DNA of 49,521 nucleotides, from contig JAFTIA010000017.1 in assembly GCA_017457105.1 (NCBI GenBank), forward strand, positions 1-49,521. The letters run 5' to 3'. Under the pieces are notes generated by a model. The model searched no databases and was not told the DNA's origin. It saw only the letters and a list, made by a program, of their open reading frames with translations. A program made the translations under genes and the position numbers. Of this stretch, positions 41,093-49,521 are shown one piece after another (the first letter of the stretch is position 1; every line of letters begins with the position of its first letter). This DNA is from Lentisphaeria bacterium. GTDB lineage: Bacteria > Verrucomicrobiota > Lentisphaeria > Victivallales > Victivallaceae.

Positions 41093-43312
41093 ATGATCGC
41101 CAGAGTGATCACAGATCTTGCGCTTGACCGCATTTTTGACTACGGGATCCCGGAAGAGTTGGAGCAGGAGATCCGTTCCGGCAGCCGGGTAACAGTCCCT
41201 TTCGGCCACGGGACCCGGGAGGGATTTGTTCTGGAACTTGCCGCAACGAGTCCATTTGATAAATTGAAACAGATCCTCCGTCTTTCCGGAGATGCTCACA
41301 TTCCGGAAAAACTGGTGGATCTGGGCAAATGGATGGCGGAATACTACTGCTGTTCCCGGGAACAGGCGATCCGGTCATTGCTCCCGGGAGCGGTCCGTTC
41401 CGGGAAAGTGAAGCCGAAACTCCGTAAATACTGCACCATCGGTGATGAAAAAGCGGTGCAGGATTTTCTGGAAGCCAACGCCGGAAAAAAGTCCTTTGCC
41501 GGGCGTATTGAGATTTTGCAAACCCTGCTGGATGCCGGTGAAACTGCCATGGATGACCTTGTGCATTTTTTCAATTTTTCCGCATCCAGTCTTGCCACAT
41601 TGATCAAGCACGGGTTGGTTGCCGTGGAGGAGCGGGAAGTCCGCCGGAATCATGCTCACGGGCGGCGTTCTGTTCTGCCGGGGGCTCCCTTAACGCCGAC
41701 GCCGGAACAGAAGAACGCTCTGGATACGGTTGACGGAATGCTTGCCGGTTCGGTGGAGAGGAAGCCCATTCTGCTCCGGGGCGTGACCAACAGCGGCAAA
41801 ACGGAAGTGTATCTGCAGACCATTGCCAAAGTTCTTGCGCGAGGGAAAAGTGCCATTGTGCTGGTGCCGGAAATTTCCCTTACGCCTCAAACCGTCAGCC
41901 GTTTCCGGGCAAGATTCGGTGAAGGATTGAGTATTCTCCACAGCGGCTTGAGTGATGGCGAACGGTTTGACGAGTGGTTCCGCATCCTGCGGGGCGAGGC
42001 AAAAATCGTTGTGGGAGCCCGTTCTGCACTTTTTGCGCCCTGCCGGGATCTGGGGCTGATCGTGGTGGATGAGGAGCATGAATCCAGCTACAAACAATCG
42101 GAAGCCCCCCGTTATTCTGCCCGGGATGTGGCGGTGGTACGGGGGAAGATGGAGGAGGCTCTTGTCATGCTGGGTTCTGCCACGCCTTCCGGAGAAAGTA
42201 TTTACAATGCCCGTACCGGGAAATATCACCTGATCGAATTGAAAAGTCAGGCAAAAAATCAGGAGCCGCCATTGGTGCGGATCATTGATCAGCGAGCTTA
42301 CGGGCCGCCGGAACCGGGGCGGTCCACCTTTTTTTCGCCGCCATTGATCGCTGCGGTCAAGGAGCGTTTGGAACGGCATGAGCAGGTGATTTTATTTTTG
42401 AACCGCCGGGGATATGCCCGGGTGATGCTGTGCGATCAATGCGGGTTTGAAGCCCGTTGCCCGGATTGTTCTGTTTCGTACACTTATTCCAAATTGCGCC
42501 AGACATTGGAGTGCCATTTCTGCGGCGGGACCATTGCGGCACCGGAGATCTGTCCCCAGTGCGGCGACCCGAAGATCCGTTTCAGCGGCGTGGGGACGGA
42601 GAAGGTGGAGGCCGCCGCCCATGCGGTTTTCGGTCCCGCCCGGATAGCACGGATGGACTCGGATACCATGCGGTCCGCAGAAGATTACGAAGATACGCTG
42701 GGGAAATTCAAACGGGGGGATATCGACATCCTTATCGGGACACAGATGATCGCCAAGGGGCTTCATTTCCCGGATGTGACACTGGTGGGGATCATCAATG
42801 CAGATGCCTCGCTTGCCATGCCGGACTTCCGGGCGGAGGAGCGGACATTTCAACTGCTGACCCAGGTGGCCGGGCGTGCCGGGAGAGGCTCTGTCCGCGG
42901 GGAAGTGCTGATCCAGACCAGCAAGCCGGAAAACGAAACTATCCTTTGCGCCGCCGAACAGGATTTTGAGGGTTTTGTGGAGTACGACATGGAGGCGCGG
43001 GAGGTGATGAAATATCCACCCTTCAGTCACCTTATTCTGGTTCATTTCCGCGGGGAGGATGATACGGAAGTAAGGGTGTTCGCTTCCGGATTCACGGATG
43101 ATTTGCAGCGGGTTGCCGGAGAAGGTGTCCGGATACAGGGGCCATTCCCGGCTCCCATTGACCGGATCAAAGGCAAATACCGCTTTATGACCATGATTTT
43201 CGGCGAAAAACTGGGCGTGGTACGGCGATATTTGCGCCACATGGTTTTGCACGGAGGCCGCCCGGATGGTGTGGAGGTCTACGTGGATGTGGATGCCCAG
43301 GCTCTGCTGTAA
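41093..43312 (+). CDS. priA: Primosomal replication-restart helicase PriA
   Basis: A 739-residue DNA helicase. The N-terminal 3'-DNA-end-binding domain (ARVITDLALDRIFDYGIPEEL) is followed by Walker A GVTNSGKTEVY, the box II VVDEEHESSYKQ, and eight zinc cysteines between helicase lobes (CDQCGFEARCPDC ... CHFCGG ... CPQCGD). LIGTQMIAKGLHFPDVTLVG and AGRAGRG are motifs V and VI. It reloads the replisome at stalled forks. The ATG at 41093 (MIARVITD) is preferred to an upstream TTG. It ends 3 bases before the convergent primase-like gene. Confidence 0.96.
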   Translation: MIARVITDLALDRIFDYGIPEELEQEIRSGSRVTVPFGHGTREGFVLELAATSPFDKLKQILRLSGDAHIPEKLVDLGKWMAEYYCCSREQAIRSLLPGAVRSGKVKPKLRKYCTIGDEKAVQDFLEANAGKKSFAGRIEILQTLLDAGETAMDDLVHFFNFSASSLATLIKHGLVAVEEREVRRNHAHGRRSVLPGAPLTPTPEQKNALDTVDGMLAGSVERKPILLRGVTNSGKTEVYLQTIAKVLARGKSAIVLVPEISLTPQTVSRFRARFGEGLSILHSGLSDGERFDEWFRILRGEAKIVVGARSALFAPCRDLGLIVVDEEHESSYKQSEAPRYSARDVAVVRGKMEEALVMLGSATPSGESIYNARTGKYHLIELKSQAKNQEPPLVRIIDQRAYGPPEPGRSTFFSPPLIAAVKERLERHEQVILFLNRRGYARVMLCDQCGFEARCPDCSVSYTYSKLRQTLECHFCGGTIAAPEICPQCGDPKIRFSGVGTEKVEAAAHAVFGPARIARMDSDTMRSAEDYEDTLGKFKRGDIDILIGTQMIAKGLHFPDVTLVGIINADASLAMPDFRAEERTFQLLTQVAGRAGRGSVRGEVLIQTSKPENETILCAAEQDFEGFVEYDMEAREVMKYPPFSHLILVHFRGEDDTEVRVFASGFTDDLQRVAGEGVRIQGPFPAPIDRIKGKYRFMTMIFGEKLGVVRRYLRHMVLHGGRPDGVEVYVDVDAQALL

Positions 43313-43315
43313 ATT

Positions 43316-44158
43316 TTACGCCAGCGGCAGGCGTTTGCCGCAGCCGGTGATTTTGTCGTGATATTCGATCGCCGGGCTGGTGAAGCGTTTCCCCAGCTGG
43401 GCGATCAGGCGGCAGACGGCGTATTCCCCGGACTTTTTTTCATATTCCGCCAGATAACCGGCAATGGCATCTTTGTTTTCTTCTGCGTACGGGAAATGGA
43501 ATTTGATCATGGTCTTCATGCCCATCCGTGCGGGTTTGGGGGTGAGGCGTGCCCGGAAACACTGCTGTCTGCAACACAGTTCCGCATACAGGGGGTCTGT
43601 GTGGAATTGGCGGAACAATCCGGGCATAAGAGGGGACTTCAAGGTTTCCAGCCCCGGAAGGGAAAGTAAAATCCGGAATCCCCGGCTTGTGGCATAGACC
43701 CGCATCCCCACTCCCTGAAATTCCGGCAGGTGGAGAAAATGCTCCAGTTCGGCGATGAGCCGTTCTCTGGCATCCGGGACGGACAACCGGAAAAGGCGTT
43801 TCAGCATTTCTTTAAATGTGTAAGGCACTTTGTCAACATCCAGAAAAAGCAGTTCTTCGCTGTTCAGTACCAGTGCGCCGTAACGGTTGCGGGTGACCAG
43901 ATTTTTTTCATCTATGGTATGGCACAGTTCTTCGCAAATGGGGGGTGCGTAATCCTCTTGAGGATCGGCTTTTTCCGGGAGTTCCGTGTGGTTGAGGGCG
44001 GCATTCCGGAAAGCGTTGTATTTCCGGATACGCTGTTCCACCGCCTGTTCAGCGGCTTCCATAGATTCGTTGGTCCCCGCCCGGAAATGGCGTTTCTTTT
44101 CCACGCCGTCCACGGTTTCCGTGAGAATTTTTTCGCACCAGTATTGATAGATTTTCAT
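43316..44158 (-). CDS. Conserved protein with primase (AEP)-like features, catalytic His replaced
   Basis: A 280-residue soluble protein without a named family known to me. The centre resembles the archaeo-eukaryotic primase core: ELLFLDVD (Asp107, Asp109) looks like motif I (hhhDhD), RVYATSRGFRIL (153-164) like the S/T-R-G-h-H motif II but with Arg162 where primases have His, then DPLYAELCCRQQCFRARLTPKPARMG, the most conserved-looking stretch. The C-terminal end carries IEYHDKITGCG. Similar unnamed proteins with the CFRARLTPKP signature occur in other bacteria as far as I recall. A link to primases is inference. AAGGAAAG precedes the ATG; it follows the PHP-like gene by 15 bases, probably in one operon, and is convergent with priA. 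Confidence 0.6.
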   Translation of the reverse strand: MKIYQYWCEKILTETVDGVEKKRHFRAGTNESMEAAEQAVEQRIRKYNAFRNAALNHTELPEKADPQEDYAPPICEELCHTIDEKNLVTRNRYGALVLNSEELLFLDVDKVPYTFKEMLKRLFRLSVPDARERLIAELEHFLHLPEFQGVGMRVYATSRGFRILLSLPGLETLKSPLMPGLFRQFHTDPLYAELCCRQQCFRARLTPKPARMGMKTMIKFHFPYAEENKDAIAGYLAEYEKKSGEYAVCRLIAQLGKRFTSPAIEYHDKITGCGKRLPLA

Positions 44159-44173
44159 ATAAAGGTCTTTCCT

Positions 44174-45328
44174 TTAAATGCTGTCTGCAAATGTTGCCTG
44201 GGAGAAGATTTTTTCTCCGGTTTCATCCTCTGCCGTGATCCGGAGATAACTGTTATTGCCGAAGGGGAGGGCAGCTTGCGTGCCGTGGGCTTCATAAATA
44301 ACGCCTTTTTCCGAGATGAACTGCCACTTGGCGGGGCGGTCTGCGGCGGCGGAGAGAATCCCCTTTTCCGTTTTGATACCGGTGAATTGCACTCCGTTGC
44401 CGAACAGGACTCCGTAAAATTCCCCCCTGCGGCACGCCCGGAGTCCCGCTTCTGCCGTGCGTTCCGGTACCAGAATTTTGATGCGTCCGGCAATGGGGTC
44501 GCAGGCGTAGTGATCCGTGGAAAAGAATCCGTAGCACTGGCGGCCGGAACTCAAGGCGGTGTCCCAGTGTTCCAGCGACCAGCCGGTATTGGTCCGGATA
44601 CAGTCGCCGTTCAACGCTTCCATGCCCAGTACCCGGGGATCAAAATCCAGCATGTCATGGAGAAGCTTCTGGTCCAAATGGCTCCAGACGGGGTGATTGA
44701 TGATCACGCCGCCGCCATCGGGGAACTGGAGCTTGTCAAAAATAGCGGTAAAAAGTTCACGCCACGCCATGCCGGAACCGCAGCCGAAACCGTGCTGAAA
44801 GGTTTGGAAAAGATTCCGGGCATCGAATGTCCCTGTGGCGCAGAAAGAACCCAGCCCGGTGATATGGGTTTCTCCGGGGGCATCGGTCAACCCGTGATGT
44901 TCCGCATTGGGAGCTTCCAGAATCCGGTCCGGCAGAGGCGGAAAAATTTTTCCACCTTCCACAAAGGGATATTGACTGCGCTGTTCCTCCGGCAGGGTAT
45001 CCACCCAGTCTGCAAGGATCTTGTTCCAGTCAAAAGGCCCGGGGGTGAGGGTGCCGTTGGGAACGGGGGAAAAGGGTTCCGGATCCGGATTGTCCCCGGT
45101 CATCAGAGGGTGTTCGTGATGACAGCGGTAATAATTTTCCGTCATTTTGCTCAAGGGATACCATGGGGCAGACGGGTAATAATTGCTGAGGGTAAGAAAA
45201 TCAAGGCCGATCTTCAGGGAATAGTCCAGAGATTTCCGGTTGACACAGTGATTGTGGGTATTCCCGGTAAGCCGGTGAAAATTCTGCCAGTCCACATTGG
45301 CATAGGGGTTGCGGTTCCGTTGCTCCAT
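44174..45328 (-). CDS. PHP-superfamily-like metal-dependent phosphoesterase
   Basis: A 384-residue protein. HRLTGNTHNHCVNRKSLDYSL resembles the first PHP motif (HXH) near the N terminus; IINHPVWSH and GFFSTDHYACDP fit later His/Asp metal ligands. The usual HSXXSDG context is replaced, so the match is partial. Possible roles include hydrolysis of a sugar or nucleotide phosphate. The ATG at 45328 is chosen: GAGG lies 8 bases upstream and the added upstream reading gives sequence without similarity. A TTGTAA-16-TACATT promoter precedes it. It is the first gene of a pair with the primase-like protein and is divergent from pgm. Confidence 0.65.
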   Translation of the reverse strand: MEQRNRNPYANVDWQNFHRLTGNTHNHCVNRKSLDYSLKIGLDFLTLSNYYPSAPWYPLSKMTENYYRCHHEHPLMTGDNPDPEPFSPVPNGTLTPGPFDWNKILADWVDTLPEEQRSQYPFVEGGKIFPPLPDRILEAPNAEHHGLTDAPGETHITGLGSFCATGTFDARNLFQTFQHGFGCGSGMAWRELFTAIFDKLQFPDGGGVIINHPVWSHLDQKLLHDMLDFDPRVLGMEALNGDCIRTNTGWSLEHWDTALSSGRQCYGFFSTDHYACDPIAGRIKILVPERTAEAGLRACRRGEFYGVLFGNGVQFTGIKTEKGILSAAADRPAKWQFISEKGVIYEAHGTQAALPFGNNSYLRITAEDETGEKIFSQATFADSI

Positions 45329-45361
45329 GATCAGCCTCGCTTTCCTTCTTGTTTCTCTTGA

Positions 45362-45389
45362 AATGTAGCACCTGCATTTTTTTTTACAA
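45362..45389 (-). promoter_or_regulatory. Promoter TTGTAA-16-TACATT of the PHP-like gene
   Basis: On the minus strand TTGTAA (45384-45389), 16 bases, TACATT (45362-45367), preceded by TGC. Confidence 0.5.
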
Positions 45390-45396
45390 GGGGAAA

Positions 45397-45425
45397 TTGC
45401 AAAAATGTGAAGTGGAGTGTATTTT
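45397..45425 (+). promoter_or_regulatory. Promoter of pgm, TTGCAA-17-TATTTT
   Basis: TTGCAA (45397-45402), 17 bases, TATTTT (45420-45425), starting 7 bases from the divergent -35 box of the PHP-like gene. Confidence 0.45.
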
Positions 45426-45459
45426 ATTGTTAAAAGAAAGATGGAAAGAGAGGTCATTG

Positions 45460-47091
45460 ATGAGTAAACATCCCCTTGCCGGGAAACCGTGTCCGCCGGA
45501 AATGCGGACGGATATCCCTAAATTGATCCGCAGTTATTTTACCACCAAAGTCGATCCGGCAGATCCGGCGCAGAAGGTGTCTTTCGGTACATCCGGTCAC
45601 CGGGGGAGTTCCCTCAAAGGAACGTTTCAGGAAGATCATATTGCTGCCATTGTCCAGGCGGTGTGCGATTACCGGAAACAGGCGGGGATCACCGGCTGTC
45701 TTTTTCTGGGCAAAGATACCCATGCTCTTTCCGAACCGGCGGCGGCTACTGCGCTGGAGGTGCTGGCGGCAAACGGCGTGATCACCCGGATGTGTGACGG
45801 GTTTACGCCGACCCCTGTGATCTCCCATGCGATCCTGACGGCAAATGCCGGAAGCAATGTCCAGTGTGACGGGATCGTGATCACTCCTTCGCACAATCCC
45901 CCGGATAATGGCGGGATCAAATACAATCCGCCTCATGGCGGCCCTGCGGATACGGCTGTGACCGGCTGGATCGCAGACCGTGCCAATGAATTGCTCCGCA
46001 ACGGCAAGAATGAAGTCAAGCGCATTTCGTATAACAGTGCCCGCCGTGCGGATAGTACCATTGAATACGATTTTATTACGCCCTATGTGGAAGATTTGCA
46101 GAATGTGGTGGATATGAAAGCCATTGCGTCCGCCGGGTTGAAACTGGGGGCGGATGCACTGGGCGGTTCCGGGCTTGCCTATTGGCCTGTGATTGCAGAG
46201 CGTTACGGTCTGGACCTGACGGAACTCAACGGGAATCCGGATCCCGCATTCGGCTTTATGTGTATGGACTGGGACGGCAAGATCCGTATGGATTGCTCCT
46301 CCCCGGATGCCATGGCAAGTTTGATCGCCCTCAAAGACAAGTTCGATCTGGCGTGGGGCAATGATCCTGATTTTGACCGTCACGGCATCGTTACGCCGGA
46401 TGGCGGGCTGATGAATCCCAACCATTATCTTGCCTGTGCCATTGCCTATCTTTTCGGTTCCCGGGAGGCGTGGCGCAAGGATGCGGCGGTGGGGAAAACG
46501 GCGGTATCCAGCTCCATGATCGACCGTGTGGCGGCATCTCTGGGGCGGACGTTGTGCGAAGTTCCGGTAGGCTTCAAGTGGTTTGTGCCGGGGTTGATCG
46601 ACGGCAGTTTCGGGTTTGGCGGCGAAGAAAGTGCCGGAGCATCCTTCCTGCGTTTCAATGGCGGCGTTTGGAGTACGGATAAAGACGGGATCATCCTTGC
46701 GCTTCTGGCGGCGGAAATGACTGCCAAGACGGGGAAAACGCCGTCACAGCACTATGCCGGATTGACGGAACGCTTTGGTTCTCCCGTGTACCGCCGGATC
46801 GATGCTCCTGCAGATGCCGCACTGAAAGCTGCTCTTGCGGCACTTTCTCCGGAGGATGTAAAGGCTACGGAACTTGCCGGAGAGCCTATTACGGCAAAAC
46901 TCACCCACGCTCCGGGGAATCATGCACCTATCGGCGGGCTGAAAGTCGTTACGGAAAACGGCTGGTTTGCCGCCCGCCCCTCCGGAACGGAAGATGTTTA
47001 CAAAATTTATGCAGAAAGTTTCAAGGGGGAAGCGCACCTTGCGGCGATCCAAGAGGAGGCGAAAGCCATTGTTTCTTCTGTATCGCGGTAA
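45460..47091 (+). CDS. pgm: Phosphoglucomutase (alpha-D-glucose phosphate-specific)
   Basis: A 543-residue enzyme, near the 546 of E. coli Pgm. It interconverts glucose 1- and 6-phosphate for glycogen and cell-envelope sugars. The phospho-serine is S144 in [13 protein letters not shown], the magnesium loop is [10 protein letters not shown], the sugar-binding loop GGEESAGAS and the phosphate-binding loop [27 protein letters not shown] near the start is typical of this branch. The ATG at 45460 follows AGAGG. It ends in the bidirectional terminator at 47162. Confidence 0.95.
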   Translation: MSKHPLAGKPCPPEMRTDIPKLIRSYFTTKVDPADPAQKVSFGTSGHRGSSLKGTFQEDHIAAIVQAVCDYRKQAGITGCLFLGKDTHALSEPAAATALEVLAANGVITRMCDGFTPTPVISHAILTANAGSNVQCDGIVITPSHNPPDNGGIKYNPPHGGPADTAVTGWIADRANELLRNGKNEVKRISYNSARRADSTIEYDFITPYVEDLQNVVDMKAIASAGLKLGADALGGSGLAYWPVIAERYGLDLTELNGNPDPAFGFMCMDWDGKIRMDCSSPDAMASLIALKDKFDLAWGNDPDFDRHGIVTPDGGLMNPNHYLACAIAYLFGSREAWRKDAAVGKTAVSSSMIDRVAASLGRTLCEVPVGFKWFVPGLIDGSFGFGGEESAGASFLRFNGGVWSTDKDGIILALLAAEMTAKTGKTPSQHYAGLTERFGSPVYRRIDAPADAALKAALAALSPEDVKATELAGEPITAKLTHAPGNHAPIGGLKVVTENGWFAARPSGTEDVYKIYAESFKGEAHLAAIQEEAKAIVSSVSR

Positions 47092-47156
47092 TTTCAAAAC
47101 GCCTCAAAATGGTTAAGAGGGTCCTCTTTTCGAATGACATCTTTGTCCTTTCCGGC

Positions 47157-47200
47157 AAAAAAAAATCCTGCGGAGTTTGTTCTCTGCAGGATTTTTTACT
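47157..47200. terminator. Bidirectional terminator between pgm and lspA
   Basis: AAAATCCTGCGGAG (47162-47175) pairs with CTCTGCAGGATTTT (47182-47195) with one G-T pair; a T run follows on the right and an A run precedes on the left. The left arm shares AAATCCTGCGGA with the terminator at 17906. Confidence 0.85.
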
Positions 47201-47211
47201 TGCCGGGGATG

Positions 47212-47736
47212 TTATTTTTTCTTTTCCGGATCCGGCCGGAGAAGGCTTGAAAGCATGAAAACGCCGATGCCGATGCAGATGGCGCAGTCTGCAATGTTGA
47301 AGATGGGGTAGTGATAGACCTCGTGGTAATGGAGTGAAATAAAGTCCACCACCGCTCCCCGCCAGATCCTGTCTATGGAATTGCCGATAATGCCGGAAAT
47401 CACTGTAAAAATGGCGAAATACCGCTCCGGATACCCGTCTGCCAGATGCCGGAGAAAGAGCAGCGCCGCCGCCAGAACCGCACCGGCAACCGTCAGGAGC
47501 AGCCAGCCGTAGCCTTCCAGAATACTCCAGGCGGCACCTTTGTTCAGGGCGTAAGTAATGTCAAAAAAGCCGGGGATCACCACTTTCCCGTGATGGAGCT
47601 GGAATGTATTTTCAATAACGATCTTGCTCCACTGGTCCAGGAAAAGCAGAAATCCGCACCAAACCAGGCAGAGACCGATGGCCTTCCGTTCCCGGCGTGA
47701 TCCGGATTCTATTCTGAAACGGAGAAAATTTTTCAT
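47212..47736 (-). CDS. lspA: Lipoprotein signal peptidase (signal peptidase II)
   Basis: A 174-residue membrane aspartyl protease with four helices. It cleaves the leader of lipoproteins before the lipidated Cys. The catalytic Asp pair is visible in GIIGNSIDRIWRGAVVDF and FNIADCAICIG, and FDITYALNKGAAWSIL matches the conserved VTLVLNTGAAFS-type box. It starts directly after the dksA-like stop without a clear ribosome site of its own, so translation is probably coupled. The window encodes at least three likely substrates (16330, 34750, 40637). Confidence 0.95.
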   Translation of the reverse strand: MKNFLRFRIESGSRRERKAIGLCLVWCGFLLFLDQWSKIVIENTFQLHHGKVVIPGFFDITYALNKGAAWSILEGYGWLLLTVAGAVLAAALLFLRHLADGYPERYFAIFTVISGIIGNSIDRIWRGAVVDFISLHYHEVYHYPIFNIADCAICIGIGVFMLSSLLRPDPEKKK

Positions 47737-48132
47737 TCAGAAACGGTTGTGTTTTTCGCGTTCAGACTTGCATTTGATGCAGTAAACGGCGTGGGGGCGG
47801 GCTTCCAGACGGGCTTCGGAAATGCGTTCCCCGCAATCCTGACAAATGCCGTATTTACCGTCCACCAGGCGCTGGATAGCCTGCTCGATGAGTTCAATGA
47901 CATTGCCTTCTTCCGTCATAAGGCGCAGTTCCATTTCGTGACGGGAATTATCGCTGCAGACATCTGCCATGTGGGTGGTGACACCGCGTTTTTCCGCTTC
48001 GGAGCAGTTCAATGCGCTTTCGGCGTGGGACTGCATCTGCCCCATAACGGCTTCACGGGCTTTCAGCAATCGCTCATAGTAAACGGCTTTTTTGCCTTTG
48101 AATTCCCAAGTGTTTTTGGTGGCTTTCGGCAT
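47737..48132 (-). CDS. TraR/DksA-family zinc-finger protein
   Basis: A 131-residue protein with an N-terminal coiled-coil region (about residues 20-95) and the C4 zinc finger CQDCGERI...YCIKCKSE of the DksA C-terminal signature. DksA proteins bind the RNA polymerase secondary channel and modulate stable-RNA promoters with ppGpp. Whether this one acts as DksA or as another TraR/YocK-like member is not clear, as the acidic DXXDXA tip was not recognised. The ATG at 48132 has AAGGAG upstream. It is followed immediately by lspA, an association seen in several bacterial groups. Confidence 0.88.
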   Translation of the reverse strand: MPKATKNTWEFKGKKAVYYERLLKAREAVMGQMQSHAESALNCSEAEKRGVTTHMADVCSDNSRHEMELRLMTEEGNVIELIEQAIQRLVDGKYGICQDCGERISEARLEARPHAVYCIKCKSEREKHNRF

Positions 48133-48160
48133 GTTGTTCTCCTTTGATGTTAATTGGCAT

Positions 48161-48189
48161 AATATAATACAGTTGAAAGGATTTTGCAA
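48161..48189 (-). promoter_or_regulatory. Promoter of the dksA-like/lspA operon, TTGCAA-17-TATATT
   Basis: On the minus strand TTGCAA (48184-48189), 17 bases, TATATT (48161-48166), about 30 bases before the start codon. Confidence 0.5.
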
Positions 48190-48299
48190 GTTGTCCGGAA
48201 TGTTTTTCCGGGATTATTTACAGACGGCAAAGAAAAATACGGGAAAAAATTGAAAAATTTTTGAAAAAAGACTGGAAAAACTTTAAAAGTGTGGTAATG

Positions 48300-48419
48300 T
48301 ATAGGACGTTTCAAATCATGGAAGCGGGTCCGATCATCCCTGCGGTCTGTGAAATGAGGCAATTTTTGTTACCTTGTGCGAAAAAAAAGTAACAACCTGT
48401 AAACATTTGGGAAAAACTG
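48300..48419 (+). promoter_or_regulatory. Probable 5' leader of rplM-rpsI
   Basis: About 110-120 bases precede rplM downstream of AT-rich promoter-like sequence (TGGAAA 48273-48278, 16 bases, TAATGT 48295-48300, a weak match). The leader contains a short hairpin, GTTAC 48369-48373 with GTAAC 48389-48393, just before the ribosome site GGGA. L13 operons of other bacteria often have regulatory leaders, so control by L13 or S9 is possible but unproven. Confidence 0.3.
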
Positions 48420-48851
48420 ATGAAAACTTATCTGGCAAAGACCGGCGAAATCAAGCGTGAAGCTCTGCTTTTCGACGCGTCCGAAGCTCCGGTGGGGCGT
48501 CTGGCAGTCCGTATTGCCAATGCGCTGCGCGGGAAAGATCGGCCGACGTACACGCCTCACATCGACACCGGTGCATTCGTGATTGTTATCAACGCTGACA
48601 AGGCCGTGTTCACCGGCCACAAGAATGAACGCAAAGTCTATGCATCCTATACCGGCCACCGCAGCGGCTATCGTGAAACCACTGCGCAGGAAATCCGGGA
48701 AAAGGATTCTACCCGCATCATTTCGATGGCGGTTTGGGGTATGATGCCGCACGGTCGTCTGGGCCGCGCCCAGTTCTCCAAGCTGAAAGTCTATGCCGGT
48801 GCCGAGCACCCGCATGCCGCCCAGAACCCGGTCAAGGTTACGATGGAGTAA
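48420..48851 (+). CDS. rplM: Ribosomal protein L13
   Basis: A 143-residue large-subunit protein of standard length. It begins MKTYLAKTGEIKREALLFDAS, followed by VGRLAVRIANALRGKDRPTYTPHIDTGAFVIVINADKAVFTGHK, and MAVWGMMPHGRLGR matches the L13 signature. It binds 23S rRNA early in assembly. As in most bacteria it precedes rpsI, here by 3 bases. Confidence 0.98.
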   Translation: MKTYLAKTGEIKREALLFDASEAPVGRLAVRIANALRGKDRPTYTPHIDTGAFVIVINADKAVFTGHKNERKVYASYTGHRSGYRETTAQEIREKDSTRIISMAVWGMMPHGRLGRAQFSKLKVYAGAEHPHAAQNPVKVTME

Positions 48852-48854
48852 ACT

Positions 48855-49253
48855 ATGGCGAAGAAAATTGAAGAAATCTGGGCGACTGGCCGTCGGAAAT
48901 GTGCAATCGCCCGCGTGCGCATCAAGCCGGGTACCGGCGTGGTGGTCATTAATGGCAATGCGATTGCGGACTATCTGCCCGGCGATGCTTTGCAGGGCTA
49001 TGCCTGCCAGCCGCTGAAAACGGTTGAAATGGAAAACAAGATCGACGTCACCGTTACTGTTGACGGCGGCGGCAAGACCGGTCAGGCCGGTGCCATCCGT
49101 CACGGTATCGCCCGTGCGCGGGTGATCTATGATGAAACCTTGCGTGCCGCGTTGAAGGCCGCCGGTATGATGACCCGTGATTCCCGCGTCAAGGACCGTA
49201 AGAAATCCGGTCAGCCCGGTGCCCGTCGCCGGTTCCAGTTCTCCAAGCGCTGA
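48855..49253 (+). CDS. rpsI: Ribosomal protein S9
   Basis: A 132-residue small-subunit protein. WATGRRKCAIARVRIKPG at the start and GQAGAIRHGIARARV in the middle are the S9 signatures, and the C terminus GARRRFQFSKR is the conserved tail reaching the P-site tRNA. GGAG in the end of rplM serves as its ribosome site. The transcript ends at the hairpin at 49281. Confidence 0.98.
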   Translation: MAKKIEEIWATGRRKCAIARVRIKPGTGVVVINGNAIADYLPGDALQGYACQPLKTVEMENKIDVTVTVDGGGKTGQAGAIRHGIARARVIYDETLRAALKAAGMMTRDSRVKDRKKSGQPGARRRFQFSKR

Positions 49254-49280
49254 TCGCACTTCAGAGAATTCGTTTCAAAA

Positions 49281-49312
49281 AAATGCAGAGTTTACGCTCT
49301 GCATTTTTTTTG
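49281..49312 (+). terminator. Terminator of rplM-rpsI
   Basis: AAATGCAGAG (49281-49290) pairs with CTCTGCATTT (49297-49306), with a 6-base loop and a T run. Confidence 0.9.
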
Positions 49313-49437
49313 TCTGGATACGGGGAAAATATCGGGCGGAGCGGGGCGTGTTATAATATTGTTGGCTGTGTACTAAATAATGACTAATTTTTCTATATAG
49401 CAATTTATTTGCTGTGCACTTGGTCTCTGCGAGGCTG

Positions 49438-49464
49438 GGTTCAGCGCACTTCGTACGCTGAACC
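49438..49464. other. Isolated hairpin of unknown role
   Basis: GGTTCAGCG (49438-49446) pairs perfectly with CGCTGAACC (49456-49464), with a 9-base loop and no T run. No gene is seen between the rpsI terminator and the window end. Confidence 0.5.
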
Positions 49465-49476
49465 GTAAGGCCCCGG

Positions 49477-49511
49477 AAAAAATCGCAAGCTGATTGCTTG
49501 CTGATTTTTTA
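49477..49511. terminator. Terminator-like hairpin at the right edge
   Basis: GCAAGC (49485-49490) pairs with GCTTGC (49496-49501). T-rich sequence lies on the right and an A run on the left, so it could end transcription in either direction, most usefully for a leftward RNA gene entering from the right. Confidence 0.5.
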
Positions 49512-49512
49512 T

Positions 49513-49521
49513 TGGAGCGGG
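49513..49521 (-). tRNA. Possible 3' end of a tRNA cut by the window edge
   Basis: Read leftward, the last nine bases are CCCGCTCCA, the usual form of a tRNA acceptor arm ending in encoded CCA, and the terminator-like hairpin follows directly. Nine bases cannot prove it or identify the tRNA. Confidence 0.25.

Overview
The window reads as chromosomal DNA of an anaerobic member of the PVC superphylum, most likely a Lentisphaerota (Victivallales-like) bacterium. This is an inference from gene content. Two tandem pseudopilins carry the [19 protein letters not shown] leader and a C-terminal H-X9-DG motif. There is a planctomycete-type DUF1549/DUF1553 lipoprotein, several Gfo/Idh/MocA oxidoreductases, AraC regulators and a GHL10 glycosidase-like protein, and [FeFe]-hydrogenase maturation genes (hydE, hydF) point to fermentative life. 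Genes are packed tightly. Convergent gene ends often lie 3-6 bp apart, and many start codons sit inside or next to the preceding stop.

Layout. 1-571 has no convincing large gene but holds a run of hairpins, a leftward promoter and a possible 31-residue membrane peptide. 572-4500 encodes a secreted beta-propeller protein and the two pseudopilins; a perfect 22-bp inverted repeat frames the start of the first. 4583-6800 is an AraC regulator divergent from a MocA-type dehydrogenase, with paired direct repeats between them. 6989-17832 is one leftward run of eight genes: DUF1549 lipoprotein, PPC-domain secreted protein, RidA-like fusion, GT39-like membrane protein, MocA oxidoreductase, D-2-hydroxyacid dehydrogenase, class III aminotransferase and M20 peptidase. 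17965-19350 is an enlarged ROK-type protein, divergent from hydE-hydF. 21740-24665 is an XRE-cupin regulator divergent from tdh-kbl (threonine to glycine plus acetyl-CoA).

24754-26590 is a leftward operon of Mrp/NBP35, a C_GCAxxG_C_C protein and a thioredoxin-like protein with a Lys/Asp tail. 26781-29412 holds three tandem paralogous amidohydrolases. 29450-32506 carries a TRIC-type channel, an uncharacterised gene with a class-I glutamine-amidotransferase hydrolase, and an AraC regulator. dapA-mraY (32512-34572) supply peptidoglycan precursors. Then come two small lipoproteins, GHL10 with a TIM-barrel isomerase, an acyl-CoA synthetase, tgt, priA, a PHP-like protein with a primase-like protein, pgm, dksA-like with lspA, and rplM-rpsI. 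The right edge ends in hairpins and what may be the last bases of a leftward tRNA.

Promoters recognised by eye share a pattern: a TTGNNN -35 box, usually a 16-bp spacer, and a -10 box of the form TAnnTT (TATATT, TACATT, TAGATT) rather than TATAAT. No CRISPR array, insertion sequence, complete tRNA or rRNA was seen. The most unusual items are the inverted repeat at the pseudopilin start, the amidohydrolase triplet, the primase-like protein beside a PHP-like protein, and the enlarged ROK and RidA-like proteins.
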